Positions 20,918 through 31,128 of a stretch of DNA of 64,000 bases are shown piece after piece. Position numbers and translations under genes: made by a program. Every line of letters starts with the position of its first letter. Within the stretch, counting starts at the first letter, position 1. The notes beneath the pieces were generated by a model that saw only the letters and a list, made by a program, of their open reading frames with translations, made no database searches and was not told where the DNA came from. Source of the DNA: Salticus scenicus (taxonomy: Eukaryota > Arthropoda > Arachnida > Araneae > Salticidae); assembly GCA_963930645.1 (NCBI GenBank), contig CAWVNO010001198.1, positions 2,155,721-2,219,720 of the forward strand, in the 5' to 3' direction.

Positions 20918-21460
20918 TCTATATATATAAAAGAGCAGAGTCTGTGTGTCTGTGTGTGTGTCCGCTATAGAATCCTAGGCCGTTTCACCGAGCGGGACCA
21001 AATTCGGCACGGTTAATGTTTACGACCCGAGAAAGACAACGCCGCAAAAATGAAAGTTGTAACTTAATTAGTTTTGGAGATATTAATTAAAATGTCCACT
21101 CATGTCTAATCTGAAAGCGATCTCAATGACTGAGAATTCACCGCCATTGGCATTATGCCAGACGAATGTCTCCAAAGAAAAAGGAAATGATTGTAACCGA
21201 TCAAGATGTCACGTGTATTGGGGGGAAAAATTGCAATTTTCAATTTTTTTCAAATTTTCATTCACGTTACATTTGAATTAATATTCGGCCTAGATAGCGT
21301 ATTATAAAGCTACTGTTCAATTTTCATGAAAATATGTGGATAAACAAAAAAATTAGATTAAATTTTGTTTTATATTTTCCACTATTTTAAATTGAGATAT
21401 GCCGTTGAAATTTCGTAATATTTGGTTTAAACGCCCGAAATTTTTGCTTTAAAATATAGC
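20918..21460 (+). mobile_element. Helitron 5' terminus (family D)
   Basis: TCTATATATATAAAAGAGCA, preceded by A, then a TCTGTGTGTC/TGTGTG stretch, then CGCTATAGAATCCTAGGCCG and TTTCACCGAGCGGGACCAAA. This is the archetypal arthropod Helitron 5' end. I cannot find the matching 3' hairpin and CTAG before the next element, so the right border is arbitrary and the copy may be truncated. Confidence 0.6.
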
Positions 21461-21574
21461 TAAAAGGAATGTCTAAAAATCGGTTTCTGGAATTCTTGAA
21501 ATTCGGTCCCCAAGAGGGGCGGGGGGATCCTCCCTTGGATTCGAAAAAAGAAAAGAAAAGAAACAAAAAAAACA

Positions 21575-21962
21575 ATGAGCACCGCTTTGCCCTGCGATTT
21601 GCTCATTCTTGCCTCTTTTGGGCGTGGGGACGATGCCGTGTGCCACTCTGCGCTCTGTCTTTTTGTTTCTGGGTCGTACAAGAAGGTAAAAGATTCGTCA
21701 TCAATTACCACATTGTCCAAAACAGTCGGATCGTCCTCACAACACTGCAACAGTTCTGTTCGAGAGTTTGTTCCATCTTAATTTCGACCGAGCACTCACA
21801 CAAGGGTTCACTGAAACAGGCACTGTGACTCTGCAGGAGCTCAGAGCCGCCTGGCGCTGTGTTCCCAAGACTCCACCCACCCTTCCGTGCAAGCGGCAAC
21901 CCTGTGCGACGGATAGTCGCGGCAGAAGAAAATGAGGCGCATTACTTTTGGGACAGACCATG
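21575..21962 (-). pseudogene. mariner transposase relic with 5' TIR
   Basis: Reading leftward from 21962 (TA at 21963-21964) the minus strand starts CATGGTCTGTCCCAAAAGTA, then ATGCGCC, a mariner-type terminal repeat. An ATG begins MEQTLEQN. This is joined after an internal deletion to DDPTVLDNVVIDDESF and then YDPETKRQSAEWHTASSPRP, characteristic mariner transposase catalytic-domain sequence around the first catalytic aspartate (the family usually has GDESW). It runs into a pyrimidine-rich stretch near 21575 and the rest is lost. Not functional. Confidence 0.8.
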
Positions 21963-22281
21963 TATATATTGAATTCATATTTGGTAACAGTTTTATAACA
22001 ATTCGAAATTTTATTATATATCTATATATTAATAGGCAAGCATAAAATTTGTAGTCCCTTTTTAACATATTAATTATGGGAGTAGAGGGTTGAAAATGGT
22101 ATCATTCGAAAGGTATGGTTAGCCGGAAGGTGCGAATACAAATATTATTTTCTTACGATGTCAAGAAGGTATTTAAAAATACATTTATTTTTTATGCATT
22201 TTCCCCCATTTTTCCCTTTTATACACGTATTCCTTTACATTAAAAAATACCTAAAAGTAGAAAGTTGTTAAACCTGGCAAT

Positions 22282-22516
22282 AGAGTTCTAACAGATGACG
22301 TCATGCTGAGGGACAGTTAACCTTACTGACCCATTTTACCATTGCGGAATAGTGTTAAAAATTTATTGTAACACAGTGTTGTAAATGTATTTGTAAAAGC
22401 ATAAAAAAAAAATTCGACTACCACGCTTCCAAAGGCATGGAAAAAGGGGAAAAAGTAGCGCTGTCCTTCAGCAAAGTACGGTTTCTAAGAAGAAAGTCAC
22501 GTGGTTGTTAGAACCT
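22282..22516. mobile_element. MITE with AGAGTTCTAACA termini, insertion 1
   Basis: About 235 bp. Begins AGAGTTCTAACAGATGACGT and ends GTGGTTGTTAGAACCT. Helitron copy 2 lacks it: GGCAATTTCAT there corresponds to GGCAAT...AATTTCAT here, giving a duplicated AAT (or AT). The interior matches the second insertion at 23442 at roughly 85-90%. Confidence 0.85.
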
Positions 22517-23441
22517 AATTTCATAAAGCTCAAATAAAACCATAGACACAGTAATTTGTATAATGTAGCATCACTATACGCAAGCGAAGTGATGACGTCA
22601 CTGTCTGTCCATGGAGCCATGAAAAAGATTTTCTATGTTAATCATCCATTGGATTTTTTGTAAAAAATTATTAAAAAATAACGGAAATTATCTGCCGATT
22701 TTAATTCCGATATTTGGGTATAGTTATATATAAGTTACTGTCTACATGTGTTTGATTGAGTTATTTTTTCTGTAAAATTCATAACATTTTAATTTAAAAT
22801 CACAAAACTCCAGAAAAAAAAATGGCAAACTTCCAGTTTCGAATGTAAACATAAACATTTCATTTCAAAGGGTGATATTTAAACAATAAATATTCAAATA
22901 ATATACTAAATAAAAGGAAAATGGATTTGTTACTAATTGCTGCATGTATAAGTAGACGATACGGAAAAAATTCCGATTTCCGTTTTTTGCTGAATTTACA
23001 TGTTTTGAGCTTTCTTTACGTTTCAATTAACTGAAATTGGCTACTTATTTTTTAAAAAAGTGTCTTTATTGCTAGCTTTTGTGGGTAGAAGAAGCAAGTA
23101 GAAGATACATAAAAACTTTTGATTTCCGGTTTTCGATGAATTTACACGTTTTGAGATTTCCTTGCATTTTAATTAAGTGAAATTGACTACTTATTTTTAT
23201 TTTTAAAAAAGTGGATTTATTATTCTTTCCTCTGCATATATAAGTAGAAAATATAAGATTCAGAAAAGTTTTAGATTTTCGGTTTTCAATAAAGTTTCGT
23301 TTTTAAATTTCCCGAACTCAATTCGACCATTTTTGAAATTTTTTTTTTTTTTTTTGTTCAAACACTGTATTTTATGAACCAATCGAATTAATTTAACAGA
23401 ATTTGATACTTGAGTGGGCCTTGGTTTGACATGGTACCTAT

Positions 23442-23673
23442 AGAGTTCTAACAGATGACGTCACAAGCATGTTTGCTGAGGGACAGTTGACCCCACTGAC
23501 CCATTTTATCATTGCGAAATAGTGTTACAAATTTATTGTAACAGTGTTGTAAATGTATTTGTAAAAGCATAGAAAAATTCGACTACTACGCTTCCAAAGG
23601 CATGGAAAAATTATCATTGTCCTTCCGCAAAGTACGGTTGCTAAGAAGAAAGTCACGTGGTTGTTAGAACTCT
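23442..23673. mobile_element. MITE with AGAGTTCTAACA termini, insertion 2
   Basis: About 232 bp, AGAGTTCTAACAG...TTGTTAGAACTCT. The empty site in Helitron copy 2 reads GGTACCTATTAGC. Here the insertion splits it after CCTAT and resumes ATTAGC, a 2-3-bp AT/TAT duplication. Same orientation as insertion 1. Confidence 0.85.
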
Positions 23674-23923
23674 ATTAGCTTCTGGGCTGTATCACACAAC
23701 AAGGGGGCGTTTTCACGTTGCGATTTTCTCTCATTTCAGGAAAGGCTAACATCTACAGAGAGAAACAGTTATATTAAGTAAAACTCTGCTGATTCAGTTA
23801 GAGTGAATATCGGCAAACAATTGCCGCAGCTGTGTTGCAATTGCATTCCGTTTAGGACAAGGCAATAACTTTGGCTCGCTTTGCAAAAAAAATGGTCGAG
23901 TTTCGACCACTGGGCGATACTAG

Positions 23924-24547
23924 TATATATAAATATATATTGCCTTATGTAAATAATATGTTTAAAAAATAATAATAATAAACTTTTTACGCTGAAATTT
24001 TATTTTGTTTTTTAAAATAACTGATTTTGCATTTAAGGCATTAGTATTTTATTTGTCTATTTTAGTACGACAATTTTACCATTTAATTTCAGAAGTTGTT
24101 TTAAAGTATTAAGTCAAATCTAGAAAAACCAAACAGGAATAAATAAGTAAATATCTAAAAAAAAATAGATGAGTGAATATGTAAGTAAATATATTTACTT
24201 TTATGTCGAAAAAAGTATATAAATGTACAAAATTAAAAAAAAAAAAAAAAAAACAATTAAAATAAATTTGAGAAAAACAGTGCTAAAGAAATGGAACCGC
24301 TTCAGCATAGAACCCCTTGGCAAAATTTTAATTTGGCACCGAAGTAACGCGGATATTTCTTTCCAAAATATTTATTTATACAAATTTCGATAGCCACTTT
24401 AATTCATCAATAAATTGACAACAAAAATTTAAAAACCACAAAGGGGTTCCTTTGCAAAAGTTATACCAAATACATTTTAAGAAATGAATATAGTAATCGA
24501 TGCTAGTGAATGAAACACAGTTAGTGCATGCTTTAATGGAAGAATAA
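23924..24547. other. AT-rich region without gene
   Basis: Homopolymer-rich, no ORF or repeat that I recognise. Confidence 0.4.
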
Positions 24548-24786
24548 GATAAAATAAGTCCAGTCGTACTAAATTATGTTTCCATAGAATGTAAGACAGG
24601 TGGCACGCTTGCGCGCCCCATCATCGACTGTCCCGGATACAAGGGGTATCCATGCAGTCCAACCATAGAATGTAAGCACAATTTCATTCTTTCTTTTCAC
24701 TTTTCTTTTCTTATAAATCTCTTATATTTAATAAGAACATCTAAAATAATAATAATAATAATAAAATGCTGCACAAAAAATAAAAA
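24548..24786 (+). other. GC-rich island with 81-bp in-frame duplication; possible exon
   Basis: The 14-mer CCATAGAATGTAAG occurs at 24582-24595 and 24663-24676, exactly 81 bp (27 codons) apart, around 67 bp of much more GC-rich DNA than its surroundings. One plus frame is open from 24548 to about 24785. Across the island it reads SIECKTGGTLARPIIDC, then PGYKGYPCSPTIECKHN, with regularly spaced cysteines and an IECK repeat. Both copies of the 14-mer contain GTAAG, a potential splice donor. It could be an exon of a cysteine-rich protein, or a short retroposed fragment with a 14-bp target duplication. No family is recognised. Confidence 0.35.
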
Positions 24787-24922
24787 TGAAAAAAATAAAA
24801 TAAAATAATAATAAAATGCTCAGTATTATATAATTGTTCAATAGAAAAACTGTCACTATAAAATTTCTGAAGATAAAAAATCTATTTTACTAGCTAAATA
24901 ATGAACTAAGTTTATTAAAATA

Positions 24923-25321
24923 TTAATAATAATAATGACCCTCATCTGTCATGAACGATTCCGGTTAGACCGCTTCAAAACAGAAACTTTTGGCTGCCAT
25001 TTTATTTTTTCCCGTTTGTTCAACTCACTGAGCTGGATCAACTTACGGAAACATACATATAATATATTTTGTATCGCACGTATTCTTATTTATTTCCTCA
25101 AAAACCTTGAAAAACTATTCAAATGTAATGTTTAAAGGTCTAAATTAAGTATAACGGATCACTGGCTATTATAAACATGAACCTATAAATACAATTATGT
25201 AACTTCATGATTGTAAGCAACGCCATACCAAATAAAAACAAACCAAAACTGCTGCCATTCAGAAAATACAAATTCCAAATGGACAACTCTTTAATTCCGA
25301 ATGAACGACTCTTTGACTGTT

Positions 25322-25364
<43 letters not shown>

Positions 25365-25796
25365 GCTTAAAGTATTTCTAAAACATATTAATGCCTTGAA
25401 ACTCTTAAAATATTTGTAAAAACATATTAAAGTCTTTAAATATTTTTATCAAGCTTCATTGTTTGTTTACATTGTAAGGTATGATTGCCGTCGAGTTCAG
25501 TACATAAATCTCCGCAGTTGATTTTAGTTTTGAAATTAGTGTAAAGTTATAGTTGGGATAGAATGTTTGGTTGGGCAAGTAAAGGTCACCAGTTGAAATG
25601 AGTATTGAAAGTAGAGTAGTCTAAGGTGATAATGTCGAGTCATGATAAAATGTTCGGTTGAGAATGAGAAAGTCCCTGGCTAGATCCTGGATATTTTGGC
25701 GATGTTGTGGGTGAGATAGCTGGTTGGAAGTATCGAGTAGAGGTGCATTTGGGTTAGCATGGAGTGTCTGTAATTATTGTATAGTTAGTTAGAAAA
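24923..25796 (+). mobile_element. Helitron family X, copy 1 (5' part, interrupted)
   Basis: Aligns with 36172-37200 from the start (AATGACCCTCATCTGTCATG) through GTTGGGCAAGTAAAGGTCAC to TAGTTAGTTAGAAAA. A 37-nt poly-A at 25327-25363 replaces a short A-run of the other copies. The copy lacks the 198-bp MITE found at 36761. A TIR transposon (25797-28166) and then a truncated LINE (28178-29564) are inserted at its right. After 29574 only GATCTTCGATAGTCTAAA still matches, so the remaining 3' part is absent or diverged. Confidence 0.75.
25789..25796. repeat. Target-site duplication TTAGAAAA, left
   Basis: TTAGAAAA at 25789-25796 and again at 28167-28174, flanking the TIR element. The related site without the element at 37197-37204 has a single TTAGAAAA. 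Confidence 0.85.
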
Positions 25797-26034
25797 TACG
25801 CAAGCAAAGTGATGACGTCACTGGGCGTCAGTGGATGCAAGAAAAAGATTTCCTATGTTAATCGCCCATTCGATTTTTTGTAAAAAATTATTAAAAATTG
25901 AGGAAAATTATTTCCCGATTTTAATCCCCATATTTCGGTATAGATATGTATTATTTATCGTGCGCATGCGTTAGATTAAGTTGTTTTTGCTGTAAAATTG
26001 ATAAAATTTAAATTTTAAATTTCAAAACTCTGGG

Positions 26035-26039
<5 letters not shown>

Positions 26040-26069
<30 letters not shown>
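26040..26069. repeat. Poly-A tract inside the TIR element
   Basis: About 30 A residues just before the Helitron insertion. Related copies have a shorter A-run at this place or, in the 37292 copy, the minisatellite. The tract marks the unstable centre of the element. Confidence 0.8.
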
Positions 26070-26073
<4 letters not shown>

Positions 26074-26083
26074 AACTTCCATA

Positions 26084-27537
26084 TCTATATATTAATAGGC
26101 AAGCATAAAATTTGTTGTCCCTTTTTAACATATTAATTATGGGAGTAGAGGGTTGAAAATATTATCATTCGAAAGGTATGGTTAGCCGGAAGGTGCGAAT
26201 ACAAATATTATTTTCTTACGATGTCAAGAAGGTATTTAAAAATACATTTATTTTTTTATGCATTTTCCCCCATTTTTCCCTTTTATACACGTATTCCTTC
26301 ACATTAAAAAATACCTAAAAGTAGAAAGTTGTTAAATCTGGCAATTTCATAAAGCTCAAATAAAACCATAGACACAGTAATTTGTATAATGTAGCATCAC
26401 TATACGCAAGCGAAGTGATGACGTCACTGTCTGTTCATGGAGCCATGTAAAAGATTTTCTATGTTAATTGTCCATTGAACTTTTTGTAAAAAATTATTAA
26501 AAAATAACGGAAATTATCTGCCGATTTTAATTCCGATATTTGGGTATAGTTATATATAAGTTACTGTCTACATGTGTTTGATTGAGTTATTTTTTCTGTA
26601 AAATTGATAAAATTTTAATTTAAAATTACAAAACTCCAGAAAAAAAAAATGGCAAACTTCCAGTTTCGAATGTAAACATAAACATTTCATTTCAAAGGGT
26701 GATATTTAAACAATAAATATTCAAATAATATACTAAATAAAAGGAAAATGGATTTGTTACTAACTGCTGCATGTATAAGTAGACGATACGGAAAAAAATC
26801 CGATTTCCGTTTTCTGCTGAATTTACATGTTTTGAGCTTTCTTTACGTTTCAATTAACTGAAATTGTCTACTTATTTTTTAAAAAAGTGTCTTTATTGCT
26901 AGCTTTTGTGGGTAGAAGAAGCAAGTAGAAGATACATAAAAACTTTTGATTTCCAGTTTTCGTTAATTTACACGTTTTGAGATTTCCTTGCATTTTAATT
27001 AAGTGAAATTAGTGAAACTGACTACTTATTTTTATTTTTTAAAAAGTGGATTTATTATTCTTTTCTCTGCATATATAAGTAGAAAATATAAGATTCAGAA
27101 ATGTTTTAGATTTTCGGTTTTCGATAAAGTTACACGTTTTGAAATTTCCCGAACTCAATTCGACCATTTTTGAAAAATATCTTTTTTTTTTTTTTTTTTG
27201 TTCAAACACTGTACTTTATGAACCAATCGAATTAATTTAACAGAATTTGATACTTGGTTGGACCTTGGTCTGACATGGTACCTATTAGCTTCTGGGCTGT
27301 ATCACACAACAAGGGGCGTTTTCACGTTGCGATTTTCTCTCATTTCAGGAAAGGCTAACATCTACAGAGAGAAATAGTTATATTAAGTAAAACTCTGCTG
27401 ATTCAGTTAGAGTGAATATTCGCAAACAATTGCCGCAGCTGTGTTGCAATTGCATTCCGTTTAGGACAAGGCAATAACTTTGCTTTGCCTCGCTTTGCAA
27501 AAAAAATGGTCGAGTTTCGACCACTGGGCGATACTAG
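26084..27537 (+). mobile_element. Helitron family C, copy 2
   Basis: TCTATATATTAATAGGCAAG ... GGTCGAGTTTCGACC, then ACTGGGCGATACTAG, between host A and T without duplication. The uninterrupted host sequence CTTCCATATTCCATTGAAAC can be read in related TIR elements at about 39327 and 48568. It confirms insertion exactly between A and T, as expected of Helitrons. No coding capacity. Confidence 0.92.
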
Positions 27538-28177
27538 TTCTATTAAAAACATAAAAATTTCATTTCAAAGGATGATATTTACACAATAAATATCCAACTA
27601 ATATACTACTTATAAGGAAAATGATAAATATTCTATCATAATTTGAAGTCAAATTTGTTTTCAAATGTCTAAATAAAGTGTCTGATATAAGATACTCATA
27701 TGTTGCAGCTGAATAGATTTAATATATCTGTCATCCTTGGCGGAAAAAAAAAATATCGCCAAATTATCTGGCGAACATATTTAATTGATTTCAGAAATCA
27801 TGGTTATTTTAACAACTTATATTAAGAGAGCGATGAATTATATAAAACAATATTTCGTACAATACATATTACAAAAATAAACATCTGGCATGTATATTTT
27901 CGTATTATGTTTTTAATCCTCAAATACAAAAACGCCAAAGATGACACAGTTTTGAAATTTAAAATTTTGTCAATTTGACAGCAAAATAACTCAATCTAAC
28001 ACATAAATACGATAGCACATCTATACCCAAATACGGGTACTAAAATCGGGAAATAATTTTCCTCGATTTTTAATAATTTTTTACAAAAAATCCAATGGAC
28101 GATTAACATAGGGAATCTTTTTCTTGCATCCACGGACGGTCAGTGACGTCACACTTCGCTTGCGTATTAGAAAACAG

Positions 28178-29564
28178 AATCAAGTCAAGTCAACGATCTG
28201 CTTCCGAGTCGTTGGTTGCATTTGGTCGCAACCAATGCTTACCTCCAACGAAAAATGCGAAAAACATAAAAATAATTTTCCATAAAATAATTAAAAGCCA
28301 AAGGGATGAATTTAGAATTTTGATCTCTGAATAAATCTCCGCGTGAGCAGAGACCAATCAGAGTGAAGCACCAGGAGTTAAAAAATAAAAAAATAAATAA
28401 AATAAATAAATAATAAAATAAATAATAAATAAATAACTCCTTGAAAAATCCTAAGTGTAACAGTGAAGCTGTTACGTGCGTTGACAGACGGTCTGGACGG
28501 CGAAAAGGAATTAAGAGTTGAGCAGGTCGTCCAAAGGGGCACAGGAAACCGCTAATAATAATCAGAGTCCCGCAATTAATAAAAAAAAAGGGGGCCATAC
28601 AATTTTTTTTCCTATCAAAAAGTAATTGAAATTCAGGAGAATAAATAGTGAAGTTAATTATAGAACATCTTCAAGAATCTCGGTGCCTAGCCAGAACCTA
28701 AGTACCGAGCTAAGTCCGTTGACCAATCAGAAGCCTACAAAAAAACCCACGATCCTCACTGAAAGTAAAAAGCTAAAAACGTGAGGATGTTGTCCTCAAA
28801 CTAAGAGCCAATCAGAGGCCAGGAAATCGGCCAATGAGAGGAGACCTCAGATCCCTACACTACAAGACAATAAAATTAATAAAAAATTAAAAAATAAGCC
28901 AAATAATAAAATAAAATACAGCAATTAGGAAATTTTGATAAAAAAAATAATTAAAAAAGAAGTAACATTTTCACTGGTAAGAAGGTTCAAAGCTCGCGAC
29001 TGACAAAGTTCAGTAGATAAGCCTGATACTAGGGTTAGCCAAAGCTATAGATGAACATTTCGTTCAATCTAGGGGAAATAGAATTTTGGATGGAAATACT
29101 AAGTTAGGTGACTCCGGAAGTTATACTGGATCTGTGAAACTTCAATGCAAGTTTCCGAAATTGAGCATAAATAGGCTTAATTCGGAGATCCTGATGAATA
29201 GTATCATTGCGGACGTAGCGAGTAGCTTTCAAAAACCTGCGCAATAGCTTGTTTTGAAACTTTTGAATTTTATCCAAGTTGGTTTTATAAGCAGATCCGT
29301 ATATCATACACCCGTAGGTTAGGATAGGACGGATCATGGATTTATATAGTAATAATTTATTTTTGATGGACAGGCGGCTATTAAAAGCTAAGAGAGAATG
29401 AAGGGAATGCGTGGCTCGTTTGGCTTTACCCAGAGATTCTGAGATGTGACGAGACCACCTTAATTTGGAATCAATATAAACTCCTAAGTATTTATAACAT
29501 GTCTCCCAGGGTATGGGTTCATTATTTAAGAGAAAGTTAGTGGAGGTGTCATAGTTTTTGTTGC
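28178..29564 (-). mobile_element. 5'-truncated LINE (Jockey/CR1-type), minus strand
   Basis: AGAAAACAG at 28169-28177 and 29565-29573 looks like a 9-bp target duplication. The related site at about 37205-37216 has a single copy (GAAAACAGGATCT) and no LINE. Read on the minus strand it starts inside the RT domain and ends with short tandem units (CTTGACTTGACTTGATT), a tail type seen in several non-poly-A LINE clades. The 0.9-kb 3' part (28178-29103) is non-coding, with a 60-nt A/T-rich AAATA-repeat region at 28378-28437. Confidence 0.7.
29104..29564 (-). pseudogene. LINE reverse transcriptase C-terminal fragment
   Basis: Open on the minus strand across the insertion edge to a TAA at 29104. It contains CYKYLGVYIDSKLRWSRHIS, KAKRATHSLHSLLAFNSRLS, YKSMIRPILTYGCMIYGSAY and LDKIQKFQNKLLRRFLKATR. 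These are the thumb and post-RT motifs (YLGV.iD..L.W..HI; RP.LtYG...W) of Jockey-type non-LTR retrotransposons. The palm with the catalytic FADD box is missing, so the fragment is inactive. Confidence 0.88.
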
Positions 29565-29573
29565 AGAAAACAG

Positions 29574-29967
29574 GATCTTCGATAGTCTAAAATAATCTGG
29601 TGTGTTACTCACACGACTTTCTCTTACCCTGAAATTATACTATACTATAAATACAGGTTCGAGATTAAGAGGTAAGATAACGATGTTATGTAAACCTATG
29701 TTAAACAATTCAAATTAGGCTTCAGAAGAGTTTTATATGATAATTAATTCTGTTTCAGGGGGACTACTGCCCCCCTCAACCCCCGTTTCATTAATGCATA
29801 TAGATTTATATAAAATTTAATTCGGTTATTGAAAAATAATTCTGTTTTTAAAAAATAATTTATTAAAATTATTATTTTAAAAAATTATCTTTTATGATAA
29901 TGCAGACGATTTCTATATCAGAGAAGTAGTATAACACGAAATATCCAAAAAGAGTCCATTTATTCTC

Positions 29968-30007
<40 letters not shown>

Positions 30008-30534
30008 GATTTTTTTTTTTTTTTTTTTTTGGTTAAAAGTGAAAAAAATCGATAACTTTGTTTTAAATTATCGCAGATCGATGGTTCAACCATTCGTTTT
30101 AAAGTATTGGCGAGCTCTTTTGAAAGATACCCATCATGAAAATTTACTTCCCCCCTCCCAGGAAGGGGAGCCGCGAGGCTCCTACATACACAATTTTTTT
30201 CCCAGTTGACTATCTCTATTACAAAAAATATATATTCGTTTCATTTGGTTTACTGCAGTCTATAGACGTTAAACTCTACTTTCCCGCAATTTCCCCCATA
30301 GACGTAATGTATTAGAATTCTCTTGCTTGTCCCTGTACACGAACCATTTGCTTGATCTTAACGAAAAGCTTACTGTAGCATCTATATATGATACACATTT
30401 AGAATACCAAGTTTGGAATGTCTGCTACTATTTGTTCTTGAGATATGCTGATAACAGTCAGACACACACACATACACAAAGACATACACACAGACCAATA
30501 GCTAAAAACATGATTTACAAAAAAAAAAAAAAAA
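29574..30534. other. Dispersed-repeat region, no gene
   Basis: After a few bases matching Helitron X, the sequence is AT-rich. It has adjacent poly-A and poly-T runs (about 29970-30030), then a piece matching the arm of the 2034-3729 element (AAATTATCGCAGATCGATGG, ACCCATCATGAAAATTTAC). At 30320-30500 is a repeat also found at 62350-62560 (TTGTCCCTGTACACGAACCA). ORFs here are homopolymer translations. Confidence 0.5.
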
Positions 30535-30940
30535 CATTTTGGAGAACGACTTCTCTTCGCAGTCATCATCCAAGTCTCCAGATTTATTATCTGAAATTTT
30601 TCAGTCCCTCCAAAAAAATCTTGATGACATGGCAAAGGGGGGAAACCATTTCCCCACACAACAACCACCAATCAGACAGTCTTTGGTCATGAGGAGTATC
30701 CAGGTTTACACCCAGGTCAACAGTTCATTGGGGTTTCAAGTGGCGTCAGAAAGGCGGGGTACCACCCTCGCTTGGGGTGCGCAGGCGGCAACATCAAAAT
30801 CATCCGTGAAATCGCGGGAACTTTGACACTAGGAAGATGAAAAGCCGCCTGGTATGCCCGGTTTCTCGAGTCTGCAGACAATCTGGCACCATGGACCTCA
30901 CGCAGTCAGTCGAGTACAATGGACACAACCTTGACTATGT
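30535..30940 (+). repeat. Unknown ~400-bp dispersed repeat, copy 1
   Basis: From TTTTGGAGAACGAC to ACCTTGACTATGTCACA it is about 97-98% identical by eye to 55076-55476. Base composition is more balanced than its surroundings. One frame reads SPDLLSEIFQSLQKNLDDM, then HFPTQQPPIRQSLVMRS, but the corresponding frame shifts in copy 2. I recognise no protein family. A poly-A run precedes both copies. It could be an LTR or untranslated region of an unidentified retroelement. Confidence 0.55.
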
Positions 30941-31035
30941 CACAGCTCCTCTCCCCATAAAAAGATTTTGCACGACTATGGAGAGCAAAATCCAGCTCTT
31001 GACACTAATATCATAACACAAGTTGGCGACCCCAA

Positions 31036-31128
31036 AGTAGTAGGCGACCAGTAGGCGACCAATAGCACTCCAGTAGGCGACCAATAGCACTCCAGTAGGC
31101 GACCAATAGCACTCCAGTAGGCGACCCC
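31036..31128 (+). repeat. 22-bp minisatellite (AGTAGGCGACCAATAGCACTCC)
   Basis: Three and a half copies of a 22-bp unit centred on GTAGGCGACCAATAGCACTC. Just upstream, 31022-31033 reads GTTGGCGACCCC, which resembles a retroelement primer-binding site (TGGCGACC) and may be the seed of the repeat. Confidence 0.8.

Larger units (their letters stand above)
22021..23923 (+). mobile_element. Helitron family C, copy 1
   Basis: Starts TCTATATATTAATAGGCAAG after a host A. Ends with the hairpin GGTCGAGTTTCGACC, then ACTGGGCGATACTAG, followed by a host T at 23924. Copy 2 (26084-27537) has identical ends. No Rep/helicase. The interior includes about 280 bp (from 22577) resembling the inverted repeat of the long-TIR element at 25797, apparently captured. 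Two MITEs (22282-22516, 23442-23673) are inserted here and absent from copy 2, which explains the greater length (1.90 against 1.45 kb). Confidence 0.9.
25797..28166. mobile_element. Long-TIR DNA transposon (TACGCAAGC ends), copy 1
   Basis: The left end TACGCAAGCAAAGTGATGAC is mirrored at the right (CACTTCGCTTGCGTA). The inverted arms are about 250 bp: phrases such as GATTTTTTGTAAAAAATTA and TCCCGATTTTAATCCCC appear inverted near 28030-28110. It is flanked by the 8-bp duplication TTAGAAAA. An 8-bp duplication fits hAT-like or some Mutator-like elements. No transposase. Helitron C copy 2 (26084-27537) is inserted in it. Without the Helitron it would be about 0.9 kb. Confidence 0.88.

Noticed and set aside
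28143..28598. Small ORFs on both strands in the LINE 3' region
   Set aside because: Fall within non-coding LINE tail and AAATA repeat; no homology.
31036..31128. CRISPR-like short regular repeats
   Set aside because: The 22-bp units are contiguous with no unique spacers and the genome is clearly eukaryotic.
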